A DNA stretch of 64,000 nucleotides, from NCBI RefSeq assembly GCF_020085105.1, contig NC_058053.1, positions 20,549,388-20,613,387 on the forward strand. The letters are read 5' to 3'. Below the pieces are notes generated by a model, which saw only the letters and a list, made by a program, of their open reading frames with translations, had not been told where the DNA came from and did not search any database. The position numbers were made by a program, and so were the translations under genes. Each line of letters begins with the position of its first letter. The stretch's first letter is position 1. Below are positions 27,518 through 41,700 of this stretch, one piece after another. Source of the DNA: Siniperca chuatsi. Lineage: Eukaryota > Chordata > Actinopteri > Centrarchiformes > Sinipercidae.

Positions 27518-27596
27518 TACTTACATAGTCGTGAATACCACATCTGTGGGTCTACTTGATTGACGCACCAATGTGGTATTCATGACTTTGTAAGTA
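27518..27596. repeat. 79-bp near-perfect palindrome (mini-MITE or microRNA-like hairpin)
   Basis: Arms 27518-27543 and 27571-27596 are inverted copies of 26 bp with two differences, separated by a 27-nt loop. As RNA only one position is unpaired (U-U) and one is a G-U wobble. The outermost bases are TA on both sides, compatible with a TA target duplication of a tiny Tc1/mariner-like MITE. The size and shape also fit a pre-miRNA. No known microRNA seed was recognised. Confidence 0.6.
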
Positions 27597-29331
27597 AAAA
27601 GTGTCTGATAGCTCCAAGTGGGGACACAGCACAAAAATCTAGGCTCTGTGTATATGCAGTAACAGTGGACCCTCTGAATGTACAAATAACAAAATCACCA
27701 GCTTAACACATGCATCTGTAGTGGTTATTAGGTTAATTAGTAATTAACTATTTATAAAACATTTAAGCAAATATTTCTTAAAAACCATAGAGTATATATG
27801 TATCACAGATACTGTATGTACTGTATGTCTTAGCTTTAGTCTGCACAATCTGAAATCTTACCATATTTGTGTCCTCTTTTCTAAACATACTGCATAATTA
27901 CAGTGCAACACAATTACTGTGAACATTAGGGAACATAATAGAACATTATTTCCCTCATTGTTATTTAGGTTTTTATTATGCCTTATTATTAGCTTAATGG
28001 TGATAGACCTGCTTCTGATCCACTCTCTGTAGCTATTTCTGAAAATGAGGGAAAAGTCGCTTAATTTATCAGTAAGTTAAGTATTACAATGTTTGCTACT
28101 GTAGCTAGATTCAATTTACATACAATTGGTTGATTGCTGACATTATTGCTCTTGTTTTTCTCCTCTGTTTTGGTAGACTAACTTTTATGGGCATGATGAA
28201 GACATGATTACCTGGAAGTTCTCATGGAGTCCCCAACCTCAGCATAAGCACATTTACTGCATTTGGAGATGAACTATCTGATTCTATTGCTCAAGTTGAC
28301 TAAACCATGTGTAACATTTAGAGGGGAAAAGCCACTGAGAGTCCCAAAGAGGCCCGGGCTTTTAATTCCAGGCCTCTAACTGTCCTGGGCATTTTGCCCA
28401 CACAAGTTACCTTTTAATTACTTTTCTATTAATTTTTTATTGTCTGCTCTTGTTTTAATTCCTAAAAATCATGCTGAATTACAAACACAAACTCACTCTT
28501 CATCTTTGAAAAGGGAAAAAAACGCAGGATACATTTTGCTGTCAGTCATCGAACAGAGGTGTTTACCCGACTTAAACCATTTTAATGCCGAATATTGTGT
28601 AAAAATTCAGCAGGATGGTAATTATATGTATTAAACTCACCTATTCAAAAGTGAGCACATGAGCAAGGCACTGATAAGTGTCAATAATTCCAGGACTCCT
28701 GTAATGTAACTGAAACTGAGCACAGTCTTTCTGAATCATACAGTATTTAATGTGATCGAGATCTTGCATATGTTTTATTCATTCAGCAAAGACAAGGTCC
28801 AGATTATCATATTATAAAAGTCGCTCTGTCTTCAGTTATTTATTGTCTGCTGCTAAATATGCACACAAACCTACCGACATGCTTTGTTTCATTCTGCACA
28901 AACCTTACATTAGAAGATGGTGCTGCTGTTGGCACTCCACTCATCATCCCATGTGGCGCTGGTGGGCATATAGAACAGACTTTCAAAGCAGTGCCATCTC
29001 CATATGTTCACTACGATAATCTTTTATCCGCCATCCCTGACTCTGGTTCATTCCCTTCCTCGCCTGTGGCAACAATTTTATTTCTGCATCAATTAGCACA
29101 GTGATTAATACAACAAGCAAACAGTTTAGAGGTAATGGCACACAATTAACATCTTTCCCCATCATAAAAGGTATGCTAAACACTCACACCACCACTTTCT
29201 CTGCCTGGAATAGAGAGACGTGTTTAGTCCCTAATTCACATGCTCTGGGATGGAAGTGGAGTAGGCTTGGCTTTGTGCTATGCCATCACCACATTAATCT
29301 AATTATAGATAGCTGAAAATGAGTCTTGTGT

Positions 29332-29370
29332 GACACCCCACCCCCCCCCCACACCCCCCCACACACACAA
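29332..29370. repeat. C-rich / CA tract, potential minus-strand G-quadruplex
   Basis: Runs of C4, C11 and C7 separated by single A or ACA, then (AC)n. The complementary strand has G runs long enough to fold as a quadruplex. Confidence 0.6.
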
Positions 29371-29796
29371 AACAGACACATGCTCACATTGTCCCCTAAA
29401 TAGGAGAGTGAATGAGAATGCCTTTGCTTTTCAATGCACTGCCACCATGCAAGTGCCAACCCACTCTTCAAATGCCAACGTCGTTGGTGAAAAGGCACCA
29501 TTCATTTGCTTTGTATCCAAACTTGTTACTGACTTACTTTTACCACCTACCCCCATCTCTTTTTCTGTTTTCTAATTACAAACCCATTGGCACGGGGAGG
29601 GTGTGCATGGGTAAATAGAGCTGTAGGGGCCTGTCATGTGTGTAGTAGTGGAGAGAGGTCCTCGCAGCGCTGAGGGATGAGATGATTTGTTGTGATTGAC
29701 AGCTACCTTGAGACTGGCCTGATGGAGTTGTCAAAGCTGTATGCTAACAGCCTGTTTCCTTACCACTGCAGATGTACTCTGCTCCGCTGTACTGCA

Positions 29797-29826
29797 CACA
29801 CACACACACGCACACACACACACGCA
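29797..29826. repeat. (CA)n microsatellite
   Basis: CA tract with two CG interruptions. Confidence 0.85.
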
Positions 29827-31217
29827 CAGATACAAGCACAACATTTTCTCGCGTTAGGCACATCATGGGAACTCAAATATTTATTAGGACAATGGTTTTT
29901 AGATGCAATATGAGGAGAGACTGTCAAATTTCAAATCGAATTTTGCTTTTGGGGTTACTCTAGTATAAACAAACATTTTGTATTGACAGCTTCACACTGC
30001 CACCTCTTCCATATCACAGTCTTGTTTTTTCTGCAAAGCCAAGACAGAGCTGTGTTTGAGGGTGCTGTCTTGGGCTAACACCGGGTGTGTGAATACAATG
30101 GCAATCCTACATCTGGGAACTCAGTGGGAAAACTATCCCATTTCTCACTTGTGCCGTTAGAAGAGGGTGTTCATTTTTACAAGGTGGATAGTGTTACTAC
30201 AAAATGAAGTTGTGCAAAATTCTCTGTGAAAATCTGGTTATGAGCATTAGCTATGATTTTGACTGGTAGTATTCATCACATGGGTCCACTGAGAGTCAGC
30301 AGAGCAAGTTTGTTTATGGTGGGCTGAATCTCATCCCACCCTTAGAACAGGAGAGGTAGAAAATTGAAAAGACTTAAAAAAAAACGTATACAAAATTGAA
30401 TTTAATGATAATTTAAAAAGAAAGATTTAATAATTGAATTTAATTTAATGTAGACATCTTTTTTTGCTGTGAATGTACAGAATGAACACTAGAATGTGTT
30501 TTCATCAACAGATTTATGTTCATAATTTAAGATATATAGTTTACCTTAGGGGCAAAATGTGCATAATTGCTCTGTTATGTTTTGACATAACATGGCTGGT
30601 GTACAGACATTGTGATATAGTGTGAGTTTAAGTTTGTCAGTAGCTTCAAGGAATTGCAGCAAAAGGAAAGGTGTGTCACGGCTCAGAGCCCCTTGTTCTG
30701 TAATAGGGGCTCAGCTTTAGCGGGGTGTAGAATGACCAGCCTCACTCTGCACTTGGTCAACGGATTTCTCTTCTGGCCCCAAGTCTTTTTTCCTTTTCTC
30801 TCTCATTTCCCCTCACGCTTCGTTCTCTTTGCAGTTATTCATCTCGGGAACAAAAGCTAAGTGTTTAGCTGTGAGCCAGATCAAGGGCCGGCTTCTTCCT
30901 CCCAGGAAAAGGTGGAATAACAAACATGGCCGACGTTGAAATCAGCCATACCTTCTGTTGGCTCCAGACTCCCACATCTGTGCCGCACCTCTCTCTGTCT
31001 CCCACACAGCTGCTGCCGAGGCTGGGGAGGCTTCAGCCCAGTGACTCCCGGCTCCCATCGCTTGCGAGTCCCCTGGGAAGCAACTGACTGGCACCCAGAC
31101 TGCCAACCAGATGATGGATCCTACCAGGAGAATCAGATACGACAGGGAGAGGTGATGCTGCAGGAGTGGCCACCACTGAACCTGAGGACGAGGGGCAGAT
31201 GTGGTCAGCTGGCTCTG

Positions 31218-31220
<3 letters not shown>

Positions 31221-31288
<68 letters not shown>
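31221..31288. repeat. (TG)n microsatellite, about 34 units
   Basis: Uninterrupted TG dinucleotides. Confidence 0.95.
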
Positions 31289-31289
<1 letters not shown>

Positions 31290-33122
31290 ACTTGTGTGTG
31301 ATTGTTTGCATGCATATGTGTTAGTGTCTATGTAAATGCATGCGTTTGAATGCCCATGTCTGTGGATGGTTAAGTTTTGTTTGTTTTTTTAAGTTTTTCA
31401 CTCCAGTCTCATTCTCCATCTGGACCTGAAGTATTTCATTAGCTGTAGGATGTTGAATTTTATTTTGAAAGCTGACAAAATATCTAATATTGGACCTTCC
31501 CAAAACTGTGACAGATGCCAAATGACACATGTTGAGGTTGAGCATACCAAATCAAGTTGAAAAGAGATGAGTTAATGAACAGAAGTGGAAGAAATTTCAG
31601 ACCCGATATATCAGATTTTGACATTAGATCCTTAATCTCCTTTCGCATAACTGGTAACCATGTCTAACTGGTAACAACAGGTGAGTCCATTACATCTCTA
31701 ATTTGTAAGTTTCAATTACTTAAAAAAAACGTGTTTAAAACCTTTTACTGGGCTCAGCATATTGTTTTGTCATTTCTGGCATGACCAGCTTGATCTTGTG
31801 ATACCAGCTGGATGAAAGCTTCATTCTTGCCCTGCGGCGTCCTGCTGTGCCATTGCCTCAACCAGACACTGTGATGGTAAGTGACTGCTGTAATTGTTCT
31901 GCTCCCAGCTCGAACACTTCAGCCAACCAACTGGCTCCTTCCTCCTGGTCGTGCCACATTGCCCTCATGGGCCGTCTTGGCATGGACCCACAGCCCCCCA
32001 CCACAGAGATTTAATACAATTGTACAGTTTGATGTCGATGTGGAATTTCTTTCAGATGAATGCCCATTGACAAATATAGCACTTACAGAACTTTCATCCT
32101 GGTATCGATACTATCAAGAAGCATTCAAAATAAATAAATAAATTTGCTGATGTGATTGATACTGTAAATAGATTTAATATTTTTGCATTGCCAAAATTTG
32201 TCTGAAAAAAACAAATTTTCCACTGAACCTCTAGTGGTATATAGCCACACAGAGTAAGACTTCTGCTGGTACACCAATACAATGGAGGTGAACAGAATTT
32301 TGTTTATGGTGGTCAAAATTAAAAATAGGGAAAATAAATGTCTCCTATAAATAAATCTGTCCTCTTTTTTTACATAAGAAATTGTTTCAGTGGAAGCTGT
32401 TGACGGTAGAAGTCTATGCATTGGATAAAACCTGGGCAAATAAAACCAAAATGGCTAGAAACAAGAGGAAATTTGGACCATATGTATGGTTTGCATGTGG
32501 GATTAGAGTGAACTGACCCTATTTTTCATTTTTCATGTAGTGATATTTTTATGAAATGGGGAAAAAAAGCCAAATTTATTATTTTTTTTAAATATGGTGG
32601 CAGCCATTATACGTAAATATCTACATCACTATCTAAGTGTACATATGGCAGCCAGCGTGTTTTCTTCTTCATCATCTCTCTGTGAGATTATGCATGCACT
32701 CAAATGCTCTCGTTGCCTCATGTAGCCTCGCTGACTACACCAGCACCCACACACAAGTAAACAAACAGAGGAGAGGGGAGAAAAAGATGAGGGGAGGGTT
32801 GCTCACTGTACTGTACATCAAATATTAAATTGTTTACGATGACAAATAGACTCATCTTAGCCCAGTCTGTTTGAAATGACAGTCATTGCTGCTTGTAGTG
32901 GGTAAAGTGGATCAGCCTTTGTCGTATAGTGGGTACTACTGTAACTAAGAGACTCATTTACCATTCACTCTGTTGTGTCACTTCTTCACACACTCATGTT
33001 GGAAAGGCACTCGCTCTGCATTAGTCAGGACTGACGCTGATATCTTTGCTTTTGGGTGTTAACGTTGGAACCCTGTAGTGGTCTCTGTCCGTTTGCTTAT
33101 GTAACAAACGTCATACACTGAA

Positions 33123-33178
33123 GAGGAGGAGGAGGAGGAGGAGGAGGAGGAGGAGGAGGAGGAGGAGGAGGAGGAGGA
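33123..33178. repeat. (GGA)n trinucleotide repeat, about 18 units
   Basis: Pure GAG/GGA repeat; a purine-only strand capable of triplex (H-DNA) formation. It gives a spurious poly-proline reading frame on the minus strand. Confidence 0.95.
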
Positions 33179-35353
33179 AAGGAAGAGCAAAAGAAAATCA
33201 GTGAGGAACAGTTAGGGATAGTAAACTGTTCTTCAGAGTGAAGAATGTTAAAAGATGTAAAAGAAAAAAAGATGAAAATTGTACAGCTACCACACCATCC
33301 ATCCATCAGCAATACATCTCCCTTTACCCACAGGGTATGAATATACACACATGTGCATACACACATGCATGTACACCACACACTCAAACCCAACTTTACG
33401 GGTTTGTGTTTCTGGAGTTTATCTTGCCTAACCACCAGTAGTCAAGTCAGTAACCTAGTGAATAATTCACTATATTTACCTGCTCCTCTCTTCAAGACTT
33501 ATAATGTTTGTATTGCAGCACAAGTAAATTAATAAATAAATAAACGAAGCACTAGGTGAACATGTGAATGCATAAATAACTAAAGGAGCAGGGAGGCAGG
33601 CTGGTGTCTCAGCCAGAGGTATGTTGCCATCTTCTGGTTTTGGAGTCAAACTTCAGGGAAAGAAACAATTTTGCCCTGAGACCTTCTTTCATATTTGTGA
33701 CTTAAATGTAAGTAAAATTTGTCTCTTCACTGGCAGCACTGTAGCACCCAAATTATTCTTTAAAGTATCAGTGGCATTGTTATATTTCTTGATTTCACAT
33801 GAAAATGTATTTACAAACTAGTCACTGGCCACCACTTGTTTGGTTCAGTCAGGGTTAACTTTCACCAAGTGTCTTCATTACTTTTATTTGACTTTTGTCT
33901 AAATATATCAACGAATCATAAATAAATGTTATTAATGAGATTATGAAATTATGCTAATTGTGTTATGCAAGAATATACATTTTTGATAGGTGACTCAAGG
34001 CTCTACTTTAAGGTGTTGTCACGAGTTGTTGCCAGAATTTAGATGCCTTTCTTGTTAATCTAATTTGCATGTATGATTATCCACATATGCCCTCCTGTTC
34101 CACTACTGCTCTGAAAATGATCTGTGCTGTGGCAGGGTGTTAATTGGCTTGGCCCTGCAGTGTGTATGTGCACTGGTGTGTGTCTGTGTGTGTGTCTGTA
34201 CCTCCACCCAAATGTTTGTGTATGTATATGTCAGCATGTTGACAGCGTGAGCAGTGTCGGAGTCTCTCTCCACGGCCCGGCACATGTGGCTCTCCACCAG
34301 TCAGAGTGGCTCTTTCCTCTGTTCCTAACATGCGCTCTGTGCCTCCCCATCCCTGTCCAGCCCTGCTTGGCTCTGCGAGGCCCTGTCCGCCACAGACAGG
34401 GCCTCACCAAGGAGCCATCCATTTACTGTAGCTGAAGAGAGTACATAAGATTCTAAAGACCTACAACCAGAGCTGGGCAGTGATTCAATATTATAATTTA
34501 TTGACTTTCAGCAAGAAAGTATTGCCAGGATATGACACATCATGTTATTGTTTTGCAAAATTCTGTAGTCCAAATTAATGATTTTAATTGTAATTAAAAA
34601 CTAACAAACAGTGGAAAACTTTTTTTTTTCAACAGAACATCAATTTGATTGTTTTATACGTGATTTTTCATGTATTTGCCACATCATGATATATATCCAT
34701 ATCAGAATAATATTGAAATGAACATCAGACATATTCCTCAGCCTTAAATGTAACATACAAGCATAATAAATACAGCTAAACCTGTTTTGTTAATTTCCAT
34801 AACCATCCCTCCAGCTCTCTTTTACTAAAGCATTTGCAGACACTGACTCCTACATTGTAAATAAAATGTTCTTGTCTGCTCTCATTTGAAATTGGTTCAA
34901 TAGAAAATTCTACTCTACAGTGAGTACCATTACCTTGATTCCCAGACTTTCTCAGCCAAGTCCTGTGGCATTTGTGTTCATTCCATTGTTCAGTACAAGG
35001 ATGTCTCGTGGGATATTTGTGTGCCTTCCTTTATGGCGTCCAGCAACTCCACCTCCACTATGTTTCATCATGTTGCTGTGCAGTGTCCAGGCCCAGTACC
35101 TGTGTTTGTGTGCCTTGGTGTTACCTGCCAAGTGTTCATGTGAGTGTGTCTGTGGTGCGATGGTCAGCAACATGAGAGGTGGTGTTTCCTTCTGTGTCAA
35201 AAGCGTTTGTGTGACTTTACTTTGTGTGTTGCTCTGCTGTCTGTTGTGTAGAGTTTTTGGTGGGGTCGGCGTGGGGTGCTGAATAAGCGGGATGCCACGC
35301 TGAGTGGGCACATGCCCCAGAAAGTGTCAGAGGACAATCAACACTGCAGCCAA

Positions 35354-35378
35354 ACACACACACACACACACACACACA
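35354..35378. repeat. (CA)n microsatellite
   Basis: About 12 CA units. Confidence 0.9.
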
Positions 35379-38300
35379 AAATCTCTTGCCCTCCCTCTCT
35401 TTCTTTCTCCCTTTTCCTGTCTGTATCTTTTCTTACCATTCCTCCTTCCTCCTTTTTGCCTGCGGCAAGACAGCTGTGTCCATCAGGCCGTGAGGCCCGT
35501 GACATCGGTAACATGCTAAGAACCCACTAAGATCATGACAGCAGAGCAGCTCTTCTAGCTGTTTGTGCAGAGAGGAGATGTGCAGAGGCTCCCTCATGAC
35601 CCTCATACAAACAGTGAACAATCCGTTTTTCTCAGTGATTTTAAAAAGAAAAGAAAAATACACTCTTTCTAACTCTTATCATTTGTCGTATAGTTCAACT
35701 ATTCACAATGGTCAACATTCATTTTGATTGTATATATTGATGCCATATTTTGTACTTTATCAAACATATTTTGGTTGTGTAAAGAATGTGAATGTGAATG
35801 TGTAAAGAAAAAAACAGATGCATGACTTGCCATTATTGAGGAAGTCCAGGAGCCCCTTATTGTGATTGACACTGTGCATAATGTATTAATTTGAAAAGAG
35901 GGAGATTGGTTAAAAAATGTTTGGGAATTAAAATGTAGAGCATCAGTGAACTATTATTATGATTAGATAGATAGTTCAGTCAGCACAAAGACTGAAGAAA
36001 GAATTTCTTTCATTTATTTACATTTTGCAGGCCTCACTTCACTCTATTAAATCCTTTCATGTGGTGCTGGCAGCAATAGAAGTACCAATGTTTTGAATGG
36101 TTCCACAATAATGAGTGGACCATCATAGTGGCCTCTCAATGAGATCCATTATGATTTCATGGCTGGTTGGGCAGAGTTTTAACTGCATGCTCTTTAAAAG
36201 GTGTTGTCAGCTTCACTTAAAATGACCTTAATCTTTTATTTTATGTTACACATGGCGTATAGAAATGGCAGAAAAGATAAATCACTCACTGAATGTCACA
36301 TCCAACTGTTTTTTTCAAGATAAAATATTTTTTACATCTTACTGATGCAAGTCAAACTGGTATTAAATAACTGGACTTCAAAGATGACAGAAAAGCTCTG
36401 GCAGGAAAAACAGAATATTTCATTATGGCACGTTAATAAACGTGTAAATAAAGATGCAGGTTCAATAAAGTATTTCTGATTCTGATGTTTTACAAAAAAA
36501 TAAAAGAAAAAGGAAATAGGAAGAACAAAGCATAACTCATGTCTTATCTAAAATAAAATTCAAAAACAGAATGTACTGTGCCACTGATTTGATTTAAATT
36601 CTATTTGGAATGCACTTATACAAAGTTCTTCTTTTATAAACTAGTGTAAGTTGCAAGCAAAGTCATCTTTCACTAAAGCAGTAAAAAAGTTACCCGATAT
36701 GTGTAAAAAATAAAAAACCTTTCTGAATTAACAGTGTAACTGTATAACAGTACCACAATGCCCTTTAAAACTGTGGTGTAGTAGTCACTGTAGGGCGTAA
36801 AAACATACTTTTACAAAGAAGGTTGTCACAGATTGCAGTTTATCTGCTTGAACATGTAATCAGTGATTAATGTAGTGGATTAAATTAGAAACACAATATT
36901 TCAGATACTTTTGGATTACTTTTGGCCTCCTGAATCATTCAAAGATGCAACAAAAAGGTGATAATTCATACAACTATTGCATTTATTTTAAATCTTTATT
37001 TTAAATTTTAAAAGGATGTAAGTTTGTTTCCATGATTTCATAGTTACTGTTGCGTGTCACTGTGCATTTACACATTTTTTCTTTGTCAAGTTATTAATTT
37101 GGATTACATTTTTGTTGTTGTTGCAGATAGTTTTTGTGTTAAAATTACAGTAATCCTGCTTTGGTAATCCATTACCCACAGCCATGTGGAGCTGTATTTA
37201 AAGTAAAAATATTGTCACACATTGCCACAGCTGCTCCAATTCACTTAATGTCGGGCTTTAAGGAGCAGCTAAAAGCTTTGCTTCAACAGCTCCGTGTCTT
37301 TGATGTCAGGGAACTGGATATCCCCCCAGATCTGGAACACAGTCCCAGAATAAACACTGTGGTCTGGAGGTTAACTCGCAGAGCACTATATAGCCTGAAT
37401 GCTGAAATCCATACGGCTTCAATGACGGTGCCTCTCTCACTCTTCTCCCCACCTCACTTTTCATTCATTCACTGCTTTTCTCTCTCTCTCTCACTCGAGC
37501 AGCTTTTGTAACTTTGTGTAGTGCGGCAGCATCTCTCCCTCTATCTTTCCCTCTTCATCTGTCTTTCTCTTGTCCTCTTTCTCTGTTCCTTTTCACTTGC
37601 AGAGGTCCATTTAAACAGAGGAGCTGTGCTCTCTTTGACCTGTGCTTGTCAGTGTTAATTGTATGGGTTTAATTACAAAAACACATTTAGCACGTTGAAA
37701 GGGGTTTAAGTTAAATCCTTCCTCTTCAGACCAAACCTCTAGGATTTAGATGTGGCAGGGCTGTATCAGCTATCCGAGTCAGATTAGATGTTGCCTCTTA
37801 TCTTACCACAGCCTGTCTTTTGAGCCGCCTTTTATTCAGCTGTCTGTCTGAGGCTTTTGCAGGCTGCTTAGATTCTCTTTGCAAGGCAGCTTGATTTGCA
37901 TCATGCGTCCACTCATTGCTTCCTTAAAGAATGATTTGGTGCCCCTTTTTGCTGGTTACTTATTAAATCAACTGTAAAAACAAACCAAGAAGTTGTGAAA
38001 GTGGTCACAATTTTTTTTTAGTAATATCTGCTACTTTATTAAAATGTATTATTTTTATTTATTTAAATTTGGTACAAATGCATCAACAAATTAATTTGAC
38101 TATAGTTAATTCATGTATTTTATTGTTTTAATGTTTATACTCACAAGGCAACTCTTGTTCTGTGAAATGGTACATTTTGTACAATTCAAACAATTTAAAT
38201 ATCCAAATATGAAATACTCTTATCTGAAAAAGATGATAAACATACTAATTCACACATAGATTAATAAATAACATTTTAAATGCTTTAAATTAATATTTTA

Positions 38301-38713
38301 AAGTTTGATCTTTAACTTGCATAATGTAAAATGTACCAACGTAGAAATGTCTTTAGAAATAACATAATGAAATAATTCTGCAACACAGACATGTCCAGAC
38401 ATTCAGTTGATTCCAGTCCATTGTGAAGCAGCCAGTGATGCTCTGTTTAATCAGAAGGATTTGTCATGTGATTGACGGACTGTTGACAGCAGTATTGGGG
38501 CAGTATTTAGCAAGGTCTCAGGACCCCCGTGGCTAAAGTGAATTTTATGGAGACACTGGTGGGTCGCTGGCATACCAAGAAGTCAGGCAGTTTTTAAAGC
38601 TGATGCAAATGAAGGTATTTCATGTTGACGTCTCACCGTCTGGGGTGTGATAGTTGATCACTTTGTGCATGGTGGGAAAAAACAAAAGTGCATGCAAAGC
38701 CTACTGCATAGTC

Positions 38714-38763
<50 letters not shown>
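38714..38763. repeat. (GT)n microsatellite, about 24 units
   Basis: Uninterrupted GT dinucleotides. Confidence 0.95.
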
Positions 38764-38764
<1 letters not shown>

Positions 38765-41700
38765 TTACACCCACCACTGTCCCTCTCTGTGTCTCGGAGC
38801 AGAGTAGAGTACATTAACAAACCTAATTTACAATGTATGGACTCCGCAGACTGGAACATTTGGAGTTATGAGATAGTTAAGCGCTTGGTTAACAATGCTT
38901 GGATTGAAAATGGGGCCGTGGCTGGTGGTTATTTTGTGTGTTTTTAATTATGAGTTGTTGCTTTGGAGATTTTATAGTCAACAGTGAGAAAAATGCCTAT
39001 GTGGCCTAAAAAATTTTTTGTAAGAAATTGATTAGTTTTAGTTAAGTTAGTGAGGTGTAATTATTAGTATGCACATAATGTAATTTTAAATACTTTAATG
39101 TGACATAATGTTATATTATTTGTTGTTTTAATATACTTAACCTCTCTTTATTTATACATTTATTCATTTATTTGTTAGAACTTTTTCTATTTTTACTCCT
39201 CAGATTGTTTGTTGTTTCCTTTTTTGTTTTCCTGAAATCTGTTAAAAAATCAACTTGCCCCTAATAAATGAGATTCTGATCCAAAAGCACATAGGATTTC
39301 TGTGATTAGCTGTTTTACCAATTACAACACAGCAAGTGAAACTTTAATTAAGGCTCCCCTGGATTATAGGTTCTACAAAATATTTACTCAAATAGTGTTT
39401 TTAGGAAATAATTTCCAAGTGGTGATCACGCCATTATTATTTTGAAGAAAAAAAAAATTCATGCTGCTATAAGTCAAATAGCACCCTGCAATATTGCATT
39501 TGTTCATATAAACAATATAATCTATTATCTAAATTCTTTGAATTTTAAGGTTTTTATTTCAGGTTTTTCAAACTAAAAAATCAGTAATCACGATGAACAC
39601 ATGTATTACTCATACACATGTCAGGTCTTAAAACTGAACTACAGTAATGGCTCATTTACTCACACACCATGTCTGTCAAAAATGAAATGTTAATTAAAGA
39701 TGCTGTAATTTCATAAAATCCATATGACATGCTTTTATCTTTCACCCCTAACCTGTTCTTTGACTGGTACATATAATTTCCTTTACAGGCAAAATATTTT
39801 ATAAAGATTATACATTTTGAATGTTTTCTGACTTTCACTGCAGTCCTGAGGTTTTGTGGGCAGCACTGCCTCTAGATGTAACATTGAGAACTACAGTCCT
39901 GTCAGAAATTGTATTACAGTTATTAAAGGTGAGGCTTTTTGTTAAAAATGATTGCAGTTTAAAGATCTTTGAATTTGCATGGGTACCTTTGAGGTAATTT
40001 ACTGAAGACCTTAACTTTCATTGTCTTGTAATTTGACTATATTTCCAATTGTCTAAATATGTGATAGGATCCTTTAAGCTGACAGCTGATCACTCATATT
40101 AAAAACAAAAAAATCACAATAAGCATAAGTCTTGACTCACATAAGTGATTTCAAATTTGTCTCTTTCCAAAGGATAGAAAGGATAGAAATGAGAATGAAT
40201 GAATTGCAGCTCTGAGGTTTAATTGCTTTTTCATGATCCAGCAATCCTGCAGGAAAATGCAGCGTAAAAAAGCCCAATTAGAGTCTTTTCACTTTGTGCT
40301 GGAGACAGCAGGGTTCAGGCTGATTGTCTTTCTCTGCTAGTTGCTCTGCTCCAGAAGGTGATACTGGGTTGGACCCCTGTTACCCTCCGAGCCTTCTGTT
40401 AAATTTGGCAGAAAAAACACCAGGGCTCAAGGAAGAACAAAGGCGCACCAGTTTCACCATAGAACCAGAAAAAGAATCCCTGAAGAATGGATTAATTTGG
40501 TCTAATCGAGGAGACCCATGCTTACTCTAGCAATGAGAGCTATTGGAGCAAGCAGGAAGCAGCTCTCCTTATTAAACTGCCTAAAATGGCTCAGAAGTTC
40601 TTTAGCATGCTCCCTCTATACAGCAGATGCTCTACATTAATTGGTCTATGAAGGCCTGACCTGGGGTTTGTGCAAGGGGTTTAAGAAGCATATTTATTAT
40701 TTGCTATAACCTGGCGTACATGATGTGTGCACACAAGGGCTGTATTTCATGATATTATACAGTTCTTAATGTTGTGTGTGCTTCAGGGAGCTGGTGTTTG
40801 GGAGGTAATGTTTTAACAGCAGGTAAGTCCTAAACAACATTCATCAGAGGCCTGCTCTCTCCCCTCATCCGGCCACAGCCATGACTGATGGGCCTGTCTT
40901 TTGTATGAATGTTTAGCACAGTGGAAAGCCATATGCCATTGGCACCGATTCCTGCCCACCACCTTCTACTGTAGCAGTAGTGGAGAGAAGAAGGAATAGA
41001 AGAAAGTCAGAGAGAATGGCAGGATGAGAGAGATTGGGTTCAAAAGCAAGAGGACAAGATAAAGGAAAATAAGCATAGAAAGAGAACAAATTAAAATAAC
41101 TATTACACACTAGTCTTGCCCTGAACTCGCCACCTGAAAGAGCAGCTGTGGTACTGTACTTACATGGGCAAAACTTTAAATACAGTTTAGTAAAACAGAG
41201 GAAGAGCCTTCACAACGACTTTACCACTCACATGCAACATGAGTGCACATATACATACACTCAGCTACACACATTAATAGTGGTAGAGATGTATTTTTAA
41301 TAAGAGAAGCGGTGGTGGGAGGTGAGAGGGGAGGTGGTGCTGGGCTGGTCCATCTGTCCCAAGCAGCCTCTCTCCCAGTGCTGCTGCCGCCCCCTCGTGA
41401 GAGAAGCACAGCTGTTACTGGAAAGCCCTACTGTCCAGAAAGGGGCTCGCACTCCTCCCCTCCATCCTCCATCCCTCTGTCCCTCCAGCCCTCCACCTCT
41501 CTGCCCAAACACCCCTGCAAGAGGATGAAACGAACCAGCAAGCCCAGCCACTGTGCAGTCAGCCTGCGCGTCTGCAATTTCAAACCTCTTTAGATCATTT
41601 TTCATGCTCACCCGAAATGAATAATGCACACATTAACTGGTGCCAGTTAATAAATTTCCGTCTCACTGCACTGTATTTTTCAATAAGGGTCTAGCTGCTT

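Larger units (their letters stand above)
24181..31220. other. Non-coding region, no gene seen
   Basis: No convincing exon. Includes the 79-bp palindrome at 27.5 kb and the C-rich tract at 29.3 kb. Blocks at about 27,050-27,260 and 28,970-29,170 are repeat-free and carry motifs such as ATTAGCAT and CAATTAG, so they are weak candidates for conserved non-coding elements. Confidence 0.6.

Noticed and set aside
37161..37511. 116-codon plus-strand open frame
   Set aside because: Ends in low-complexity serine/leucine-rich sequence and has no recognisable domain; may be conserved non-coding DNA rather than an exon.
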